From Klenkia taihuensis (lineage in GTDB: Bacteria > Actinomycetota > Actinomycetes > Mycobacteriales > Geodermatophilaceae), in NCBI RefSeq assembly GCF_900112525.1, contig NZ_FOMD01000002.1, forward strand, positions 186,001 to 250,000: a stretch of DNA of 64,000 nucleotides, given 5' to 3'. The notes under the pieces were generated by a model. It saw only the letters and a program-made list of their open reading frames with translations. It was not told the DNA's origin and ran no database searches. This document shows positions 38,170 to 45,906 of the stretch, piece after piece. The position numbers and the translations under genes were made by a program. Each line of letters starts with the position of its first letter. Within the stretch, counting starts at the first letter, position 1.

Positions 38170-38958
38170 ATGGACGCAGCGCAGCGACGCATCAGCACCG
38201 ACATGGACGGCGACGTCTGGCGGGTGGCCCTGGACCGCCCGGACGCCGGCAACGCCATCGACCTGCCCCTCGCCGACGCCCTGGTCGACGCCCTCGAGCA
38301 GCGGCCGGCGCGGGCCCGCACCGTGCTGCTGCTGGGCAACGGGCCCCGCTTCTGCGTGGGCGGCGACGTGGCGGGCATGGCCGCCGCACAGGACCGGGCG
38401 GCCTTCATCGGCGCCCTGGCGAACCGGTGGCACGACGCCGTCCGGGCCGTCATCACCTGCCCCGTGCCGGTGGTCGCGGGCGTGCAGGGCGCCGTGGCCG
38501 GCGCCGGCATCGGCCTGGTCGGCGCGTGCGACCTGGTGGTCTGCGCCCGGTCCACGAAGATCCGGCCCGCCTACGGCGCCATCGGCCTGTCCCCCGACGG
38601 CGGCACCTCCTGGGCGCTGGCCCGCACCCTCGGCGCCCCGCGGGCGCTGGACCTGATGCTGACCAACGGCACGCTCAGCGCCGCCGACGCGCACGCCGCG
38701 GGCCTGGTCGCCCGGCTGGCCGACGACGACCGGCTCACCGACGAGGCCGTGGACCTCGCGCACCGGGTGGCGGCCGGGCCGGTGCGGGCCATGGTGCGCA
38801 CCCGCGGCCTGGTGCGGCGGGCGGCCACCACGACGCTGGACGCGCAGCTGGACGAGGAGGCCCGGCTGATCGTGGCGTCGGCGGCCGACGCGGAGGCCGC
38901 CGAGGGCATCGCGGCCTTCGCGGGGAGGCGGGCCGCCGAGTTCGGCGGGACCCGGTAG
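38170..38958 (+). CDS. Enoyl-CoA hydratase/isomerase family protein
   Basis: A 262-residue crotonase-fold protein. Oxyanion-hole motifs are GPRFCVGGDVAGMA and VQGAVAGAGIGLVGACDLV. In the second catalytic region the usual Glu of hydratases (…A.F...E..L/I.P) is replaced: YGAIGLSPDGGTSWALARTLG has Asp, so the reaction may be isomerisation rather than hydration. The ATG follows the MFS terminator by 24 nt, and another bidirectional terminator follows the gene. Confidence 0.88.
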   Translation: MDAAQRRISTDMDGDVWRVALDRPDAGNAIDLPLADALVDALEQRPARARTVLLLGNGPRFCVGGDVAGMAAAQDRAAFIGALANRWHDAVRAVITCPVPVVAGVQGAVAGAGIGLVGACDLVVCARSTKIRPAYGAIGLSPDGGTSWALARTLGAPRALDLMLTNGTLSAADAHAAGLVARLADDDRLTDEAVDLAHRVAAGPVRAMVRTRGLVRRAATTTLDAQLDEEARLIVASAADAEAAEGIAAFAGRRAAEFGGTR

Positions 38959-38963
38959 GAACA

Positions 38964-38995
38964 CGTCAGGCCGGGCCCGAGGGCCCGGCCTGACG
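38964..38995. terminator. Bidirectional terminator
   Basis: CGTCAGGCCGGGCCC pairs perfectly with GGGCCCGGCCTGACG around 2 nt. It lies between the enoyl-CoA hydratase stop and the 3' end of the convergent tRNA-Ala, and can serve both. Confidence 0.8.
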
Positions 38996-39002
38996 GAGCG
39001 GG

Positions 39003-39075
39003 TGGAGCTGAGGGGATTCGAACCCCTGGCCTTCTCATTGCGAACGAGACGCGCTACCAACTGCGCCACAGCCCC
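39003..39075 (-). tRNA. tRNA-Ala (CGC)
   Basis: On the minus strand the acceptor GGGGCTG/CAGCTCC contains the G3-U70 pair that identifies alanine tRNAs. The anticodon loop TTCGCAA gives CGC, reading GCG. The T-arm has TTCGAAT. The discriminator is A and CCA is not encoded. Confidence 0.96.
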
Positions 39076-39121
39076 TTGCGCACGACAGCCTACCGCGTGG
39101 GTGGGCGGCTGCCGCGCAGGG

Positions 39122-39814
39122 TCAGCCGGTGGCCGCCCGCGGCGCGTAGACGTCGACGTCGGCGAAACCGATGTCGTCGTCGTCCAGGCCGACGACCGCG
39201 CTGTGCTGCCAGCCGGTGGCCGCGGGGGCGCCGTGCGAGGCGGCGACGACACGACCCGGGCGGAGCGGGTGCACGGGGGCCAGCGGCAGGCTCGGCACCG
39301 GCGCGGACACCGCGGCCGCGGCCCGGCGGGGGGCCGGGACGGCGGGACGCTGCGCCGCGGGGCGCCGGGCGGGACGGGGGGCCGTGCGGGCGGCGCGGGC
39401 CTGCCGCCGGGCGGCCGCGCGACGCTCCCGCTGGGCGGCGGCGCGGGTGACCATGAGGTAGCCGACGACGGCGAGGTCGAGCAGCACCTGCGGGGCCCAG
39501 AGCCAGGAGCGGTAGGTCAGCGCGCCGACCAGGGCCAGCACCGACAGCGCGACCAGGCCGGCCAGGGTGCGGCGGCGGACGGCGTGGACGTCGACGACCA
39601 GCTCACCGGTGCGGTAGAGCTGCTCCCGGTCCACGGCCACGCGCTCGGTGTCGGCGTGCACGACCGGGTCGACGACCCGTCGCCGGCGCAGCGTGCGCCC
39701 CGTGTCGACCGCACCCGCCCGGGCCGGTGCCGCGTCGCCGCGGGTGACCACCATGGGCACCAGCACGACGAACCACAGCACGACCAGAGCGGCCAGCAGA
39801 ACACCCGATCCCAT
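39122..39814 (-). CDS. GlpR/Rv0996-like membrane protein
   Basis: A 230-residue protein with an N-terminal helix (GVLLAALVVLWFVVLVPMVV), a cytoplasmic segment with VVDPVVHADTERVAVDREQ, a helix pair at about 80-125, and an Arg/Ala/Pro-rich tail ending in an acidic stretch (LDDDDIGFADVDVY). Its place after galU, glp and rimJ matches Rv0996 and the GlpR membrane receptor reported in corynebacteria to bind Glp at the divisome; the identity here is inferred from synteny. ATG at 39814 is preferred because GGGGTGG lies before it; a GTG at 39844 is in frame. Confidence 0.72.
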   Translation of the reverse strand: MGSGVLLAALVVLWFVVLVPMVVTRGDAAPARAGAVDTGRTLRRRRVVDPVVHADTERVAVDREQLYRTGELVVDVHAVRRRTLAGLVALSVLALVGALTYRSWLWAPQVLLDLAVVGYLMVTRAAAQRERRAAARRQARAARTAPRPARRPAAQRPAVPAPRRAAAAVSAPVPSLPLAPVHPLRPGRVVAASHGAPAATGWQHSAVVGLDDDDIGFADVDVYAPRAATG

Positions 39815-39870
39815 CGCGAACCACCCCGCATCCGTCCTTGGCACCCGCGTGTGCGACGCCGATCCCTGGC

Positions 39871-39906
39871 GTCACACGAGTCACACGGGTCACTCGAGTC
39901 AGCACG
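39871..39906. repeat. Four tandem 9-bp repeats, MtrA-like
   Basis: GTCACACGA, GTCACACGG, GTCACTCGA and GTCAGCACG follow one another with no spacer, 57-92 bp upstream of the glpR-like gene. The 9-bp direct-repeat spacing and GTCACA core resemble the MtrA response-regulator motif known from M. tuberculosis. Confidence 0.6.
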
Positions 39907-40007
39907 TTAGGGCGCGCCGTCCCCACTTCGAGGGAGGCGCACCGGGACACGACCGTGTCGTGTCGCGCCGCAGCGGCGTGTCGCGCGCCCGGCGTGTCGG
40001 GACCGGG

Positions 40008-40574
40008 TCAGGCCCGACGGGTCCTGAGCAGGTGCGCGACGACCCCGCCGGGGTGGTCACCGGCGAGCAGCGCGTAGCCCCTGTGGTCGCGCCAGTCGCC
40101 GTCGATGTCGAGGTACGAGCGGAACAACCCCTCCTCCCGGAAACCCAGTCGCTCCACCAATCGGCAGCTGCGACCGTTCTCGGGACGTACATCGGCCTGG
40201 ATCCTGTGCAGACCTGCCGGGCCGAAGGCGTGGTCGCACGCCAGGGCCACCGCGAGGGAGGCGATGCCATGCCCCGAGGCGGCGCGGTCGATCCAGTAGC
40301 CGACGTGGGCCGAGCGCAGCGCGCCGCGCACCACGTTGTCCAGCGTCACCTGGCCCACGAGCCGGTCGCGGTGCCGGACGGCGAAGGGCAGCGACAGCCC
40401 CGCCTGCGCCCGCCGGAGCGCGGCCCGGCGCATGCCCCGGTACACCGCCGGGGTGTGCCGGGCGGCCCACGGCGCCGGTGCGGTGGGCTCCCACGGCGCG
40501 AGCCACGCCTCGTTCTCCAGCCGCAGCCGCGACCAGGCCGCCGCGTCGGAGCGGCGCAGCGGGTGCAGCGACAC
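40008..40574 (-). CDS. GNAT N-acetyltransferase, RimJ-like
   Basis: Acetyl-CoA-dependent N-acetyltransferase related to RimJ/RimL, expected to acetylate protein N-termini. The fold is clear: LHPLRRSDAAAWSRLRLENEAWLAPWEPT, then GQVTLDNVVRGALRSAHVGYWID, and the acetyl-CoA loop region ASGHGIASLAVAL, with HRIQADVRPENGRSCRLVERLGFREEGL. GTG at 40574 gives 188 residues. In-frame codons upstream (FWTDPALHPGWPAQLAHGE) look like the family's N-terminus, so a CTG at 40640 might be the real start. It follows glp on the same strand, as Rv0994-Rv0995. Confidence 0.87.
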   Translation of the reverse strand: MSLHPLRRSDAAAWSRLRLENEAWLAPWEPTAPAPWAARHTPAVYRGMRRAALRRAQAGLSLPFAVRHRDRLVGQVTLDNVVRGALRSAHVGYWIDRAASGHGIASLAVALACDHAFGPAGLHRIQADVRPENGRSCRLVERLGFREEGLFRSYLDIDGDWRDHRGYALLAGDHPGGVVAHLLRTRRA

Positions 40575-40641
40575 CTCGCCGTGCGCCAGCTGCGCCGGCC
40601 AGCCCGGGTGCAGCGCCGGGTCGGTCCAGAAGGAGCTCAGG

Positions 40642-42105
40642 TCAGCCGCCGAGCAGCATGGGCATCACGGTGACCAGCCCGCCGGGCGAGACCTCCGTGA
40701 CGTCCTCGTCCACCACGACCAGGCAGTTCGACCGCGCGGTGCGGGCCAGGGCGGCGTCCTGCCCGCCGTCGACGGGCTCCACCACGTAGCCGCCGTCGGG
40801 GTGCCGCATGACCTGGCCGTGCAGGTACTGCCGGTAGCCCAGCGGGGACAGCAGCTGCTGGGCCGACACCGCCTGCACGGTGCGCCGGAACAGCTGCCGC
40901 TTGCCCAGCATCAGCCGGATGGCCGGGCGCACGAACACCTCGAAGGCCACCAGCGCGGCGGCGGGCTCGCCGGGGACGCAGATGACCGGGACGCCGTCGC
41001 GGCCCAGCCGGCCGAAGGCCTGCACCGGGCCGGGGTGCATGGCCACCTGGGCGAAGGTGACCTCGCCGAGCTGGGCGAGCGCCTCCTGCACCAGGTCGAA
41101 GCCGCCGCCGGCGAACGTGCCGGAGATGAGCACGACGTCGCTGCGCAGCAGCTGGCTCTCCAGCAGCTCGACCAGCCGGCGCCGGTCGCGGGGCAGGATC
41201 CCGCCGCGGTAGGCCTCCGCACCGGCGTCGCGGGCCGCGGCGGCCAGCGCGTAGCTGTTGACGTCGACGACCTGGCCCGGGCCGGGCTGCGTGCCGACGT
41301 CGACCAGTTCGTTGCCGGCGCACAGCACGGTCACCCGGGGGCGGGGGTGCACCAGCACGCGGTCGCGGCCGACGGCGGCCAGCAGGCTGATCTGGGCGGG
41401 GCCGATCGGGGTGTTCGGGGAGACCGCGGTGTCGCCGACCGCGACGTCCTCGCCGGTGCGCCGGACGTAGGTGCCCGGGGCGAGCTCGGCGTGCACGCCG
41501 ACGTGCGCGGCACCGCCGTCGGTCCAGACGGTGGGGACGACGACGTCGGCGCCGGTGGGCAGCATCGCGCCGGCGGCGACCTTGTGCGCCAGGCCCGGGC
41601 CGATGGCCGAGGGCTCGGCCGGTCCGGCCTGGCTCTCCCCCACCACAGCGAGGCCGACCGGCTCCTCGGGGCCGGCGCCGACGGTGTCCACCGACCGCGC
41701 CGCGTAGCCGTCGAGGGCGGCCTGCTCGAAGGCGGGCAGGTCGCGGCTGCTGACCACGTGCTCGGCGCAGAGCAGGCCCTGCGCGTCGAGGACGGCGAGC
41801 TCGATCGGGTCGGGGGTGGGCGCGGCGGCCAGGATGAGGTCGAGGTGCTGCTCGACGGTGCGCACCACGGGCTCGGCGGCGGCCCAGCTGTCGGTGCGCG
41901 GCTCGGCGGCGTCGAGGCCGGGCAGCTGGTCGCGGTCGACCTGCACGGTGGCGTGGGTGCCCCCGATGGCCTGGGTCGGCTGCGGGCCGGCGGCGGCCTG
42001 CGTCCCGGTCGCCGTGCCGGTGGAGAGGTCGAGCTGGGTGGTCTCCCGGGCACCCCGGAACCAGCCCCGCGTCCTGTCCTCGGTCAGCCCCGCCACCGTC
42101 ACCAC
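40642..42105 (-). CDS. glp: Gephyrin-like Glp / MoeA-family protein
   Basis: MoeA family member of 487 residues, about 70 longer than E. coli MoeA because of an N-terminal extension. The fold markers are present: FEQAALDGYAARS, MLPTGADVVVPTV, LCAGNELVDVGTQPGPGQVVDVNS. Residues usually needed for molybdenum insertion differ: the SGG-VS-G-D loop reads SGTFAGGGFD, and the usual PGNPVS reads PGEPAAA. This and the galU-glp-rimJ-glpR order support the corynebacterial divisome protein Glp, which binds FtsZ, rather than a working MoeA; that is inference. GTG at 42105 is the likeliest of several close GTGs. Confidence 0.85.
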   Translation of the reverse strand: MVTVAGLTEDRTRGWFRGARETTQLDLSTGTATGTQAAAGPQPTQAIGGTHATVQVDRDQLPGLDAAEPRTDSWAAAEPVVRTVEQHLDLILAAAPTPDPIELAVLDAQGLLCAEHVVSSRDLPAFEQAALDGYAARSVDTVGAGPEEPVGLAVVGESQAGPAEPSAIGPGLAHKVAAGAMLPTGADVVVPTVWTDGGAAHVGVHAELAPGTYVRRTGEDVAVGDTAVSPNTPIGPAQISLLAAVGRDRVLVHPRPRVTVLCAGNELVDVGTQPGPGQVVDVNSYALAAAARDAGAEAYRGGILPRDRRRLVELLESQLLRSDVVLISGTFAGGGFDLVQEALAQLGEVTFAQVAMHPGPVQAFGRLGRDGVPVICVPGEPAAALVAFEVFVRPAIRLMLGKRQLFRRTVQAVSAQQLLSPLGYRQYLHGQVMRHPDGGYVVEPVDGGQDAALARTARSNCLVVVDEDVTEVSPGGLVTVMPMLLGG

Positions 42106-42175
42106 CGCCGTCCCGGTCCTCGGACGCCCTGGATCGGGCGCCCGACCAGGAATGGTGCCCGCTCGGGGGCGCCGG

Positions 42176-43126
42176 TCAGGCCTGCGACGCGCCCTCCGGC
42201 GGAAGGTCACCGACGAAACTGCGCAGCCACGGCCGCAGCGCGGGGCCCAGGTCCTCGCGCTCGACGGCCAGCCGGACGACGGCCTTGAGGTAGTCGAGCT
42301 TGTCACCGGTGTCGTAGCGGCGGCCGGAGAAGACCACGCCGTGCACCGGGACGCCCTGCTCCAGCAGCGCCAGGATGGCGTCGGTCAGCTGGATCTCCCC
42401 GCCGCGGCCGGGCGGGGTGGCGCGGATGGCGTCGAAGATCTCGGGGGCCAGCACGTACCGGCCGATGATGGCCAGGCTGGACGGCGCCTCCTCCTTCTTC
42501 GGCTTCTCGACCATGCCGGTGATCCGCACGACGGTGTCGGCAGCGCTGTCTGTGTCGCCGGCACCGGTCTGCGGGGCGTCGTCGACCGCCACGCAGCCGT
42601 ACTTGTCGATGTTCTCGGCCCCCACGTCCAGCAGGGCGACGACGCAGCCGCCGTGCTCGGCCTGCACGGCGAGCATCTGCTCGAGCAGCAGGTCGCGGGC
42701 GTCGATGAGGTCGTCGCCGAGCAGGACGGCGAAGGGCTCGTCGCCGACGAAGGAGGCGGCCTGGAGCACGGCGTGGCCCAGGCCCTTGGCCTCGCCCTGC
42801 CGGACGAAGTGCACCTGGGCGACGTCGGTGGACTCGGCGACGGCGTCGATGCGCGCCTGGTCGCCCTTCTTCTCCAGCGCCGCCTCGAGCTCGGGGGTGC
42901 GGTCGAAGAAGTCCTCGATGGCGGCCTTGCCGCGACCGGTGACCATGAGCACCTCGGCGAGGCCGGCGCGGGCTGACTCCTCGACGATGTACTGCAGCGC
43001 CGGCCGGTCGACGACCGGCAGCAGTTCCTTGGGCACCGCCTTCGTGGCGGGCAGGAACCGGGTGCCCATCCCGGCCACCGGGATGACGGCCTTGCGGGCG
43101 GGACGACTGTTCGTCGGGCTCGACAT
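42176..43126 (-). CDS. galU: UTP-glucose-1-phosphate uridylyltransferase
   Basis: Makes UDP-glucose for cell-envelope sugars. The 316-residue protein has the nucleotide-binding start AVIPVAGMGTRFLPATKAVP, then KELLPVVDRPALQYIVEE, LLGDDLID and VEKPKKEEAPSSLAIIGRY with the catalytic-site Lys. The ATG at 43126 lies 27 nt from the divergent 5-FCL start; a -10-like TAGGGT ends 7 nt before it, so the message may be leaderless. Confidence 0.97.
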   Translation of the reverse strand: MSSPTNSRPARKAVIPVAGMGTRFLPATKAVPKELLPVVDRPALQYIVEESARAGLAEVLMVTGRGKAAIEDFFDRTPELEAALEKKGDQARIDAVAESTDVAQVHFVRQGEAKGLGHAVLQAASFVGDEPFAVLLGDDLIDARDLLLEQMLAVQAEHGGCVVALLDVGAENIDKYGCVAVDDAPQTGAGDTDSAADTVVRITGMVEKPKKEEAPSSLAIIGRYVLAPEIFDAIRATPPGRGGEIQLTDAILALLEQGVPVHGVVFSGRRYDTGDKLDYLKAVVRLAVEREDLGPALRPWLRSFVGDLPPEGASQA

Positions 43127-43147
43127 GGCCTGGACCCTAGCTAGCCT
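43120..43147 (+). promoter_or_regulatory. Compact divergent promoter galU / 5-FCL
   Basis: For the plus-strand gene, TCGACA (43120-43125) and TAGCCT (43142-43147) are 16 nt apart, and the ATG comes 6 nt later. On the minus strand TAGGGT (43139-43134) precedes galU. The two -10 elements share the palindrome CTAGCTAG. Confidence 0.55.
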
Positions 43148-43153
43148 CTGCCC

Positions 43154-43723
43154 ATGGGTGCCTCCCCCGGCCTGGTGAGCGCCAAGGTGGCCCTGCGCAC
43201 ACGGCTGTCGACGTCCCGGGCGGCCCGGTCCCCCGCCGACCGCGCGACCGCCGCCCGTGCGCTGTGCGCCCACCTCCGACCCCGCCTGGCCGGCCCGGTC
43301 GCCGGCTACGTGCCCACGGCCGAGGAACCCGGCGCCGGGGAGCTGGTCGGGGTGCTGGGCCCCGGTGCGCTGCTGCCGGTGGTCCCGGCATCCGGGCGGG
43401 TGCTGTCGTGGGCCCGGGCCGACGGCGACCTGGTCCCGGGGCGCTACGGGCTGCTCGAGCCCACCGGCCCCCGGCTGCCCCCCGGCGCGCTGGGCGGAGC
43501 GGGGGTGGTGGTCGTCCCCGCGCTGGCGGTGGGGCTCGACGGCACCCGGCTCGGCCGCGGCGCCGGGTACTACGACCGGGCGCTGCTGCACGCCGCGCCG
43601 GACGCCGTCCTGGTGGGCCTGGTCTTCGACGAGGAACTGCTGCCGACCGTCCCCGCCGGCGCGCACGACGTCCACCTGCACGCGGTCGTGACGCCGTCCG
43701 GCGGCTGGCGCGACCTCGGCTGA
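43154..43723 (+). CDS. 5-formyltetrahydrofolate cyclo-ligase
   Basis: Converts 5-formyl-THF to methenyl-THF with ATP, a folate salvage step. The 189-residue protein is typical: SAKVALRTRLSTSRAAR with the substrate Arg/Lys region, VVVPALAVGLDGTRLGRGAGYYDRAL with the conserved G-G-YYDR loop, and the late LHAVVTPSG. The ATG probably lies at or near the transcription start, as no Shine-Dalgarno is seen. The galU/5-FCL pair corresponds to Rv0993-Rv0992c. Confidence 0.93.
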   Translation: MGASPGLVSAKVALRTRLSTSRAARSPADRATAARALCAHLRPRLAGPVAGYVPTAEEPGAGELVGVLGPGALLPVVPASGRVLSWARADGDLVPGRYGLLEPTGPRLPPGALGGAGVVVVPALAVGLDGTRLGRGAGYYDRALLHAAPDAVLVGLVFDEELLPTVPAGAHDVHLHAVVTPSGGWRDLG

Positions 43724-43726
43724 CCC

Positions 43727-44413
43727 TCAGCCGCCGCCGAGGAGGGGGACGTCGGAGACCAGGTGGATGTGCGCGGCCATCGCGGCGGCCGCGGCGTCGG
43801 GGTCGCCGGACCGGATCGCCTCGGCGATGGCCCGGTGGCCCTCCAGCGAGCGGTGCGGCCGGCCCTCCTGGGCCAGCGACTCGATCCGGGAGTCGCGGAT
43901 GCGGTCGGCGATCTCGGCCATGAAGCGCGCCAGCAGCGGCGAGTGCCCGGCGGCGGTGACCGCGGCGTGGAACTCCTCGTCGCCGGCCACCCCGCGCCCG
44001 CCCGCCTCGACGTCGGCGGCCATGCCGGCCAGCGCGGTGTCGATCGCGGCCAGGTCCTCGTCGGTGCGCCGGCGGGCGGCCAGCGCGGCCAGCCGCACCT
44101 CCAGCGCCTCCCGCGCCTCGATGACCGCGCCGAGGTCCTCCCGGCGGGCGTCGAGGGCGGCCAGCACGGAGTCCGGCCGTGGCGCGGTGAGCAGCACGGT
44201 CCCGTCCCCGTGCCGGACGGCGACCACGCCGGTCACCTCCAGCGCGACCAGCGCCTGGGCCAGCGTGGCCCGGCTGACCCCGAGGGAGGCCGCCAGCTCG
44301 CGCTCGGCCGGCAGCCGGTCGCCCGCGCCCAGCCCGGAGGACGCCGCCCAGGTCAGCAGCTGGTGCACCACCTGCTCGTAGAGCCGGTTGCGGCGCAGCG
44401 GTCCGGGACCCAC
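43727..44413 (-). CDS. GntR/FadR-family regulator (FCD domain)
   Basis: A 228-residue repressor-type regulator. The N-terminal winged helix has the GntR signature GDRLPAERELAASLGVSRATLAQALVALEVTG. The C-terminal FCD domain supplies metal-site residues (DEEFHAAV, with later His in GHRAI and AHIH), suggesting a carboxylate ligand. The GTG has a perfect AAGGAGG. It diverges from a MatC-type dicarboxylate permease operon across 160 bp holding a perfect dyad, so it most likely controls that operon. Confidence 0.93.
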   Translation of the reverse strand: MGPGPLRRNRLYEQVVHQLLTWAASSGLGAGDRLPAERELAASLGVSRATLAQALVALEVTGVVAVRHGDGTVLLTAPRPDSVLAALDARREDLGAVIEAREALEVRLAALAARRRTDEDLAAIDTALAGMAADVEAGGRGVAGDEEFHAAVTAAGHSPLLARFMAEIADRIRDSRIESLAQEGRPHRSLEGHRAIAEAIRSGDPDAAAAAMAAHIHLVSDVPLLGGG

Positions 44414-44423
44414 CGGGACCTCC

Positions 44424-44454
44424 TTGACAGCGGCGTCGTGACGGGTGCCACACT
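44424..44454 (+). promoter_or_regulatory. Promoter of the dicarboxylate operon
   Basis: TTGACA (44424-44429) is a perfect -35 box; CACACT at 44449-44454 is a possible -10 with 19-nt spacing. The start of transcription would fall on the operator dyad next to it. Confidence 0.55.
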
Positions 44455-44460
44455 AGCGCC

Positions 44461-44485
44461 GGCTCAGTGGCCAGTCCACTGAGCC
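44461..44485. promoter_or_regulatory. FadR-type operator, perfect 10-bp dyad
   Basis: GGCTCAGTGG-CCAGT-CCACTGAGCC. The core TGG-N5-CCA is the usual shape of GntR/FadR-type operators. It lies just downstream of the -10 region, so binding would block the permease operon. Confidence 0.7.
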
Positions 44486-44574
44486 AGCGGCACCGAGGTG
44501 CCGCTGCCGAACGGTGCGAGCACGATCCGAGCACAGCCGGCCCACAGCCGGCCCCCGACGACGTGGGAGAGACC

Positions 44575-45891
44575 GTGTCACCCGAGATCATCTCGATCCT
44601 GGCGCTGGTGGCGATCTTCGCGATCGCCACCTTCCTGCCCATCAACATGGGCGCGCTGGCGTTCGTGGCCGCCTTCCTGGTCGGCACCCTGGCCGTCGGG
44701 ATGACCACCGACGACATCATCGCCGGCTTCCCCGGCGAGCTGGTGCTGACGCTGATCGGCGTCACCTACCTCTTCGCCATCGCGCAGAACAACGGCACCG
44801 TCGACCTGCTGGTGCGCGGCGCCGTGAAGCTGGTGGCCGGCCGGGTGGCGCTGATCCCCTGGATCATGTTCGCCGTCACCGGCGTGCTCACCGCCATCGG
44901 CGCGCTCGGCCCGGCAGCGGTCGCGATCATCGCGCCCGTCGCGCTGGGCTTCGCCGCGCGGTACCGGATCAGCCCGCTGCTGATGGGCATGATGGTCATC
45001 CACGGCGCCCAGGCCGGCGGGTTCTCCCCCATCAGCGTCTACGGCGTCACGGTGAACAGCATCGTGGCCGCCAACGACCTGCCGGGCAGCCCGCTCGCGG
45101 TCTTCCTGGGCAGCCTGTTCTTCAACCTGGCCATCGGCGTGGTGCTGTTCCTGGTCCTCGGCGGCCGCGGGCTGGCCGGCCGCCGGGTCGGTGACGAGCC
45201 CGGGCCCGCCTCGGCGGACGGCGACACCGACGCCGAGATCAGCGGGCACGGCACCGGCGCCGGGTCCTCGGTCGACGTCAAGGCGAGGACCGGGGTCACC
45301 GCCGAGCAGGTGCTGACGCTGGTGGGCCTGGCCGTCCTCGTCGTCCTGGCGCTGGTCTTCGACCTCGACATCGGGTTCGTCTCGATCACCATCGCGACCG
45401 TGCTGGCGCTGTTCTCCGCCGCGCGGCACAAGGGCGCGGTCATGCAGATCAGCTGGTCGACCGTGCTGCTCATCGCCGGTGTCCTCAGCTACGTCTTCGT
45501 GCTGCAGGAGGCCGGCACCATCGACTACGTCGGCGAGGGCGTGACCGCCATCGGCATCCCGCTGGTGGTCGCGCTGCTGCTGGCCTACATCGGCGGCATC
45601 GTCTCGGCGTTCGCCAGCTCCACCGCGATCATCGGCGTCGCCATCTCGCTGGCCGTGCCGTTCCTGCTCGCCGGCGAGATCGGGGCGGTGGGCGTCGTCG
45701 TGGCGCTCTCGGTCGCCTCGACCATCGTCGACGTCAGCCCGTTCTCCACCAACGGCGCCCTGGTGCTCGCCAACGCCCAGGACGTCGACCGCGACCGCTT
45801 CTACAAGCAGATCCTCGGCTACTCCGGCATCGTCGTGCTGGTCGGTCCGCTCCTGGCCTGGCTGGTCTTCGTCGTCCCCGGGTGGCTCTAG
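44575..45891 (+). CDS. MatC-type dicarboxylate permease (SLC13-like)
   Basis: Membrane carrier of 438 residues with about 11-12 helices, with an N-terminal region like the MatC_N domain of malonate carriers (LALVAIFAIATFLPINMGALAFVAAFLVG). A conserved helix-loop is GFSPISVYGVTVNSIVA, matched in the second half by STIVDVSPFSTNGALVLA, the repeated Ser-Pro-x-Ser/Ser-Thr-Asn hairpins of SLC13-type carriers. A polar loop of about 50 residues separates the halves. The GTG has GGAGAG 7 nt upstream. Malonate is the likeliest substrate but succinate or a similar acid is possible. Confidence 0.87.
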   Translation: MSPEIISILALVAIFAIATFLPINMGALAFVAAFLVGTLAVGMTTDDIIAGFPGELVLTLIGVTYLFAIAQNNGTVDLLVRGAVKLVAGRVALIPWIMFAVTGVLTAIGALGPAAVAIIAPVALGFAARYRISPLLMGMMVIHGAQAGGFSPISVYGVTVNSIVAANDLPGSPLAVFLGSLFFNLAIGVVLFLVLGGRGLAGRRVGDEPGPASADGDTDAEISGHGTGAGSSVDVKARTGVTAEQVLTLVGLAVLVVLALVFDLDIGFVSITIATVLALFSAARHKGAVMQISWSTVLLIAGVLSYVFVLQEAGTIDYVGEGVTAIGIPLVVALLLAYIGGIVSAFASSTAIIGVAISLAVPFLLAGEIGAVGVVVALSVASTIVDVSPFSTNGALVLANAQDVDRDRFYKQILGYSGIVVLVGPLLAWLVFVVPGWL

Positions 45892-45906
45892 ATGACCGGA
45901 GGAACC

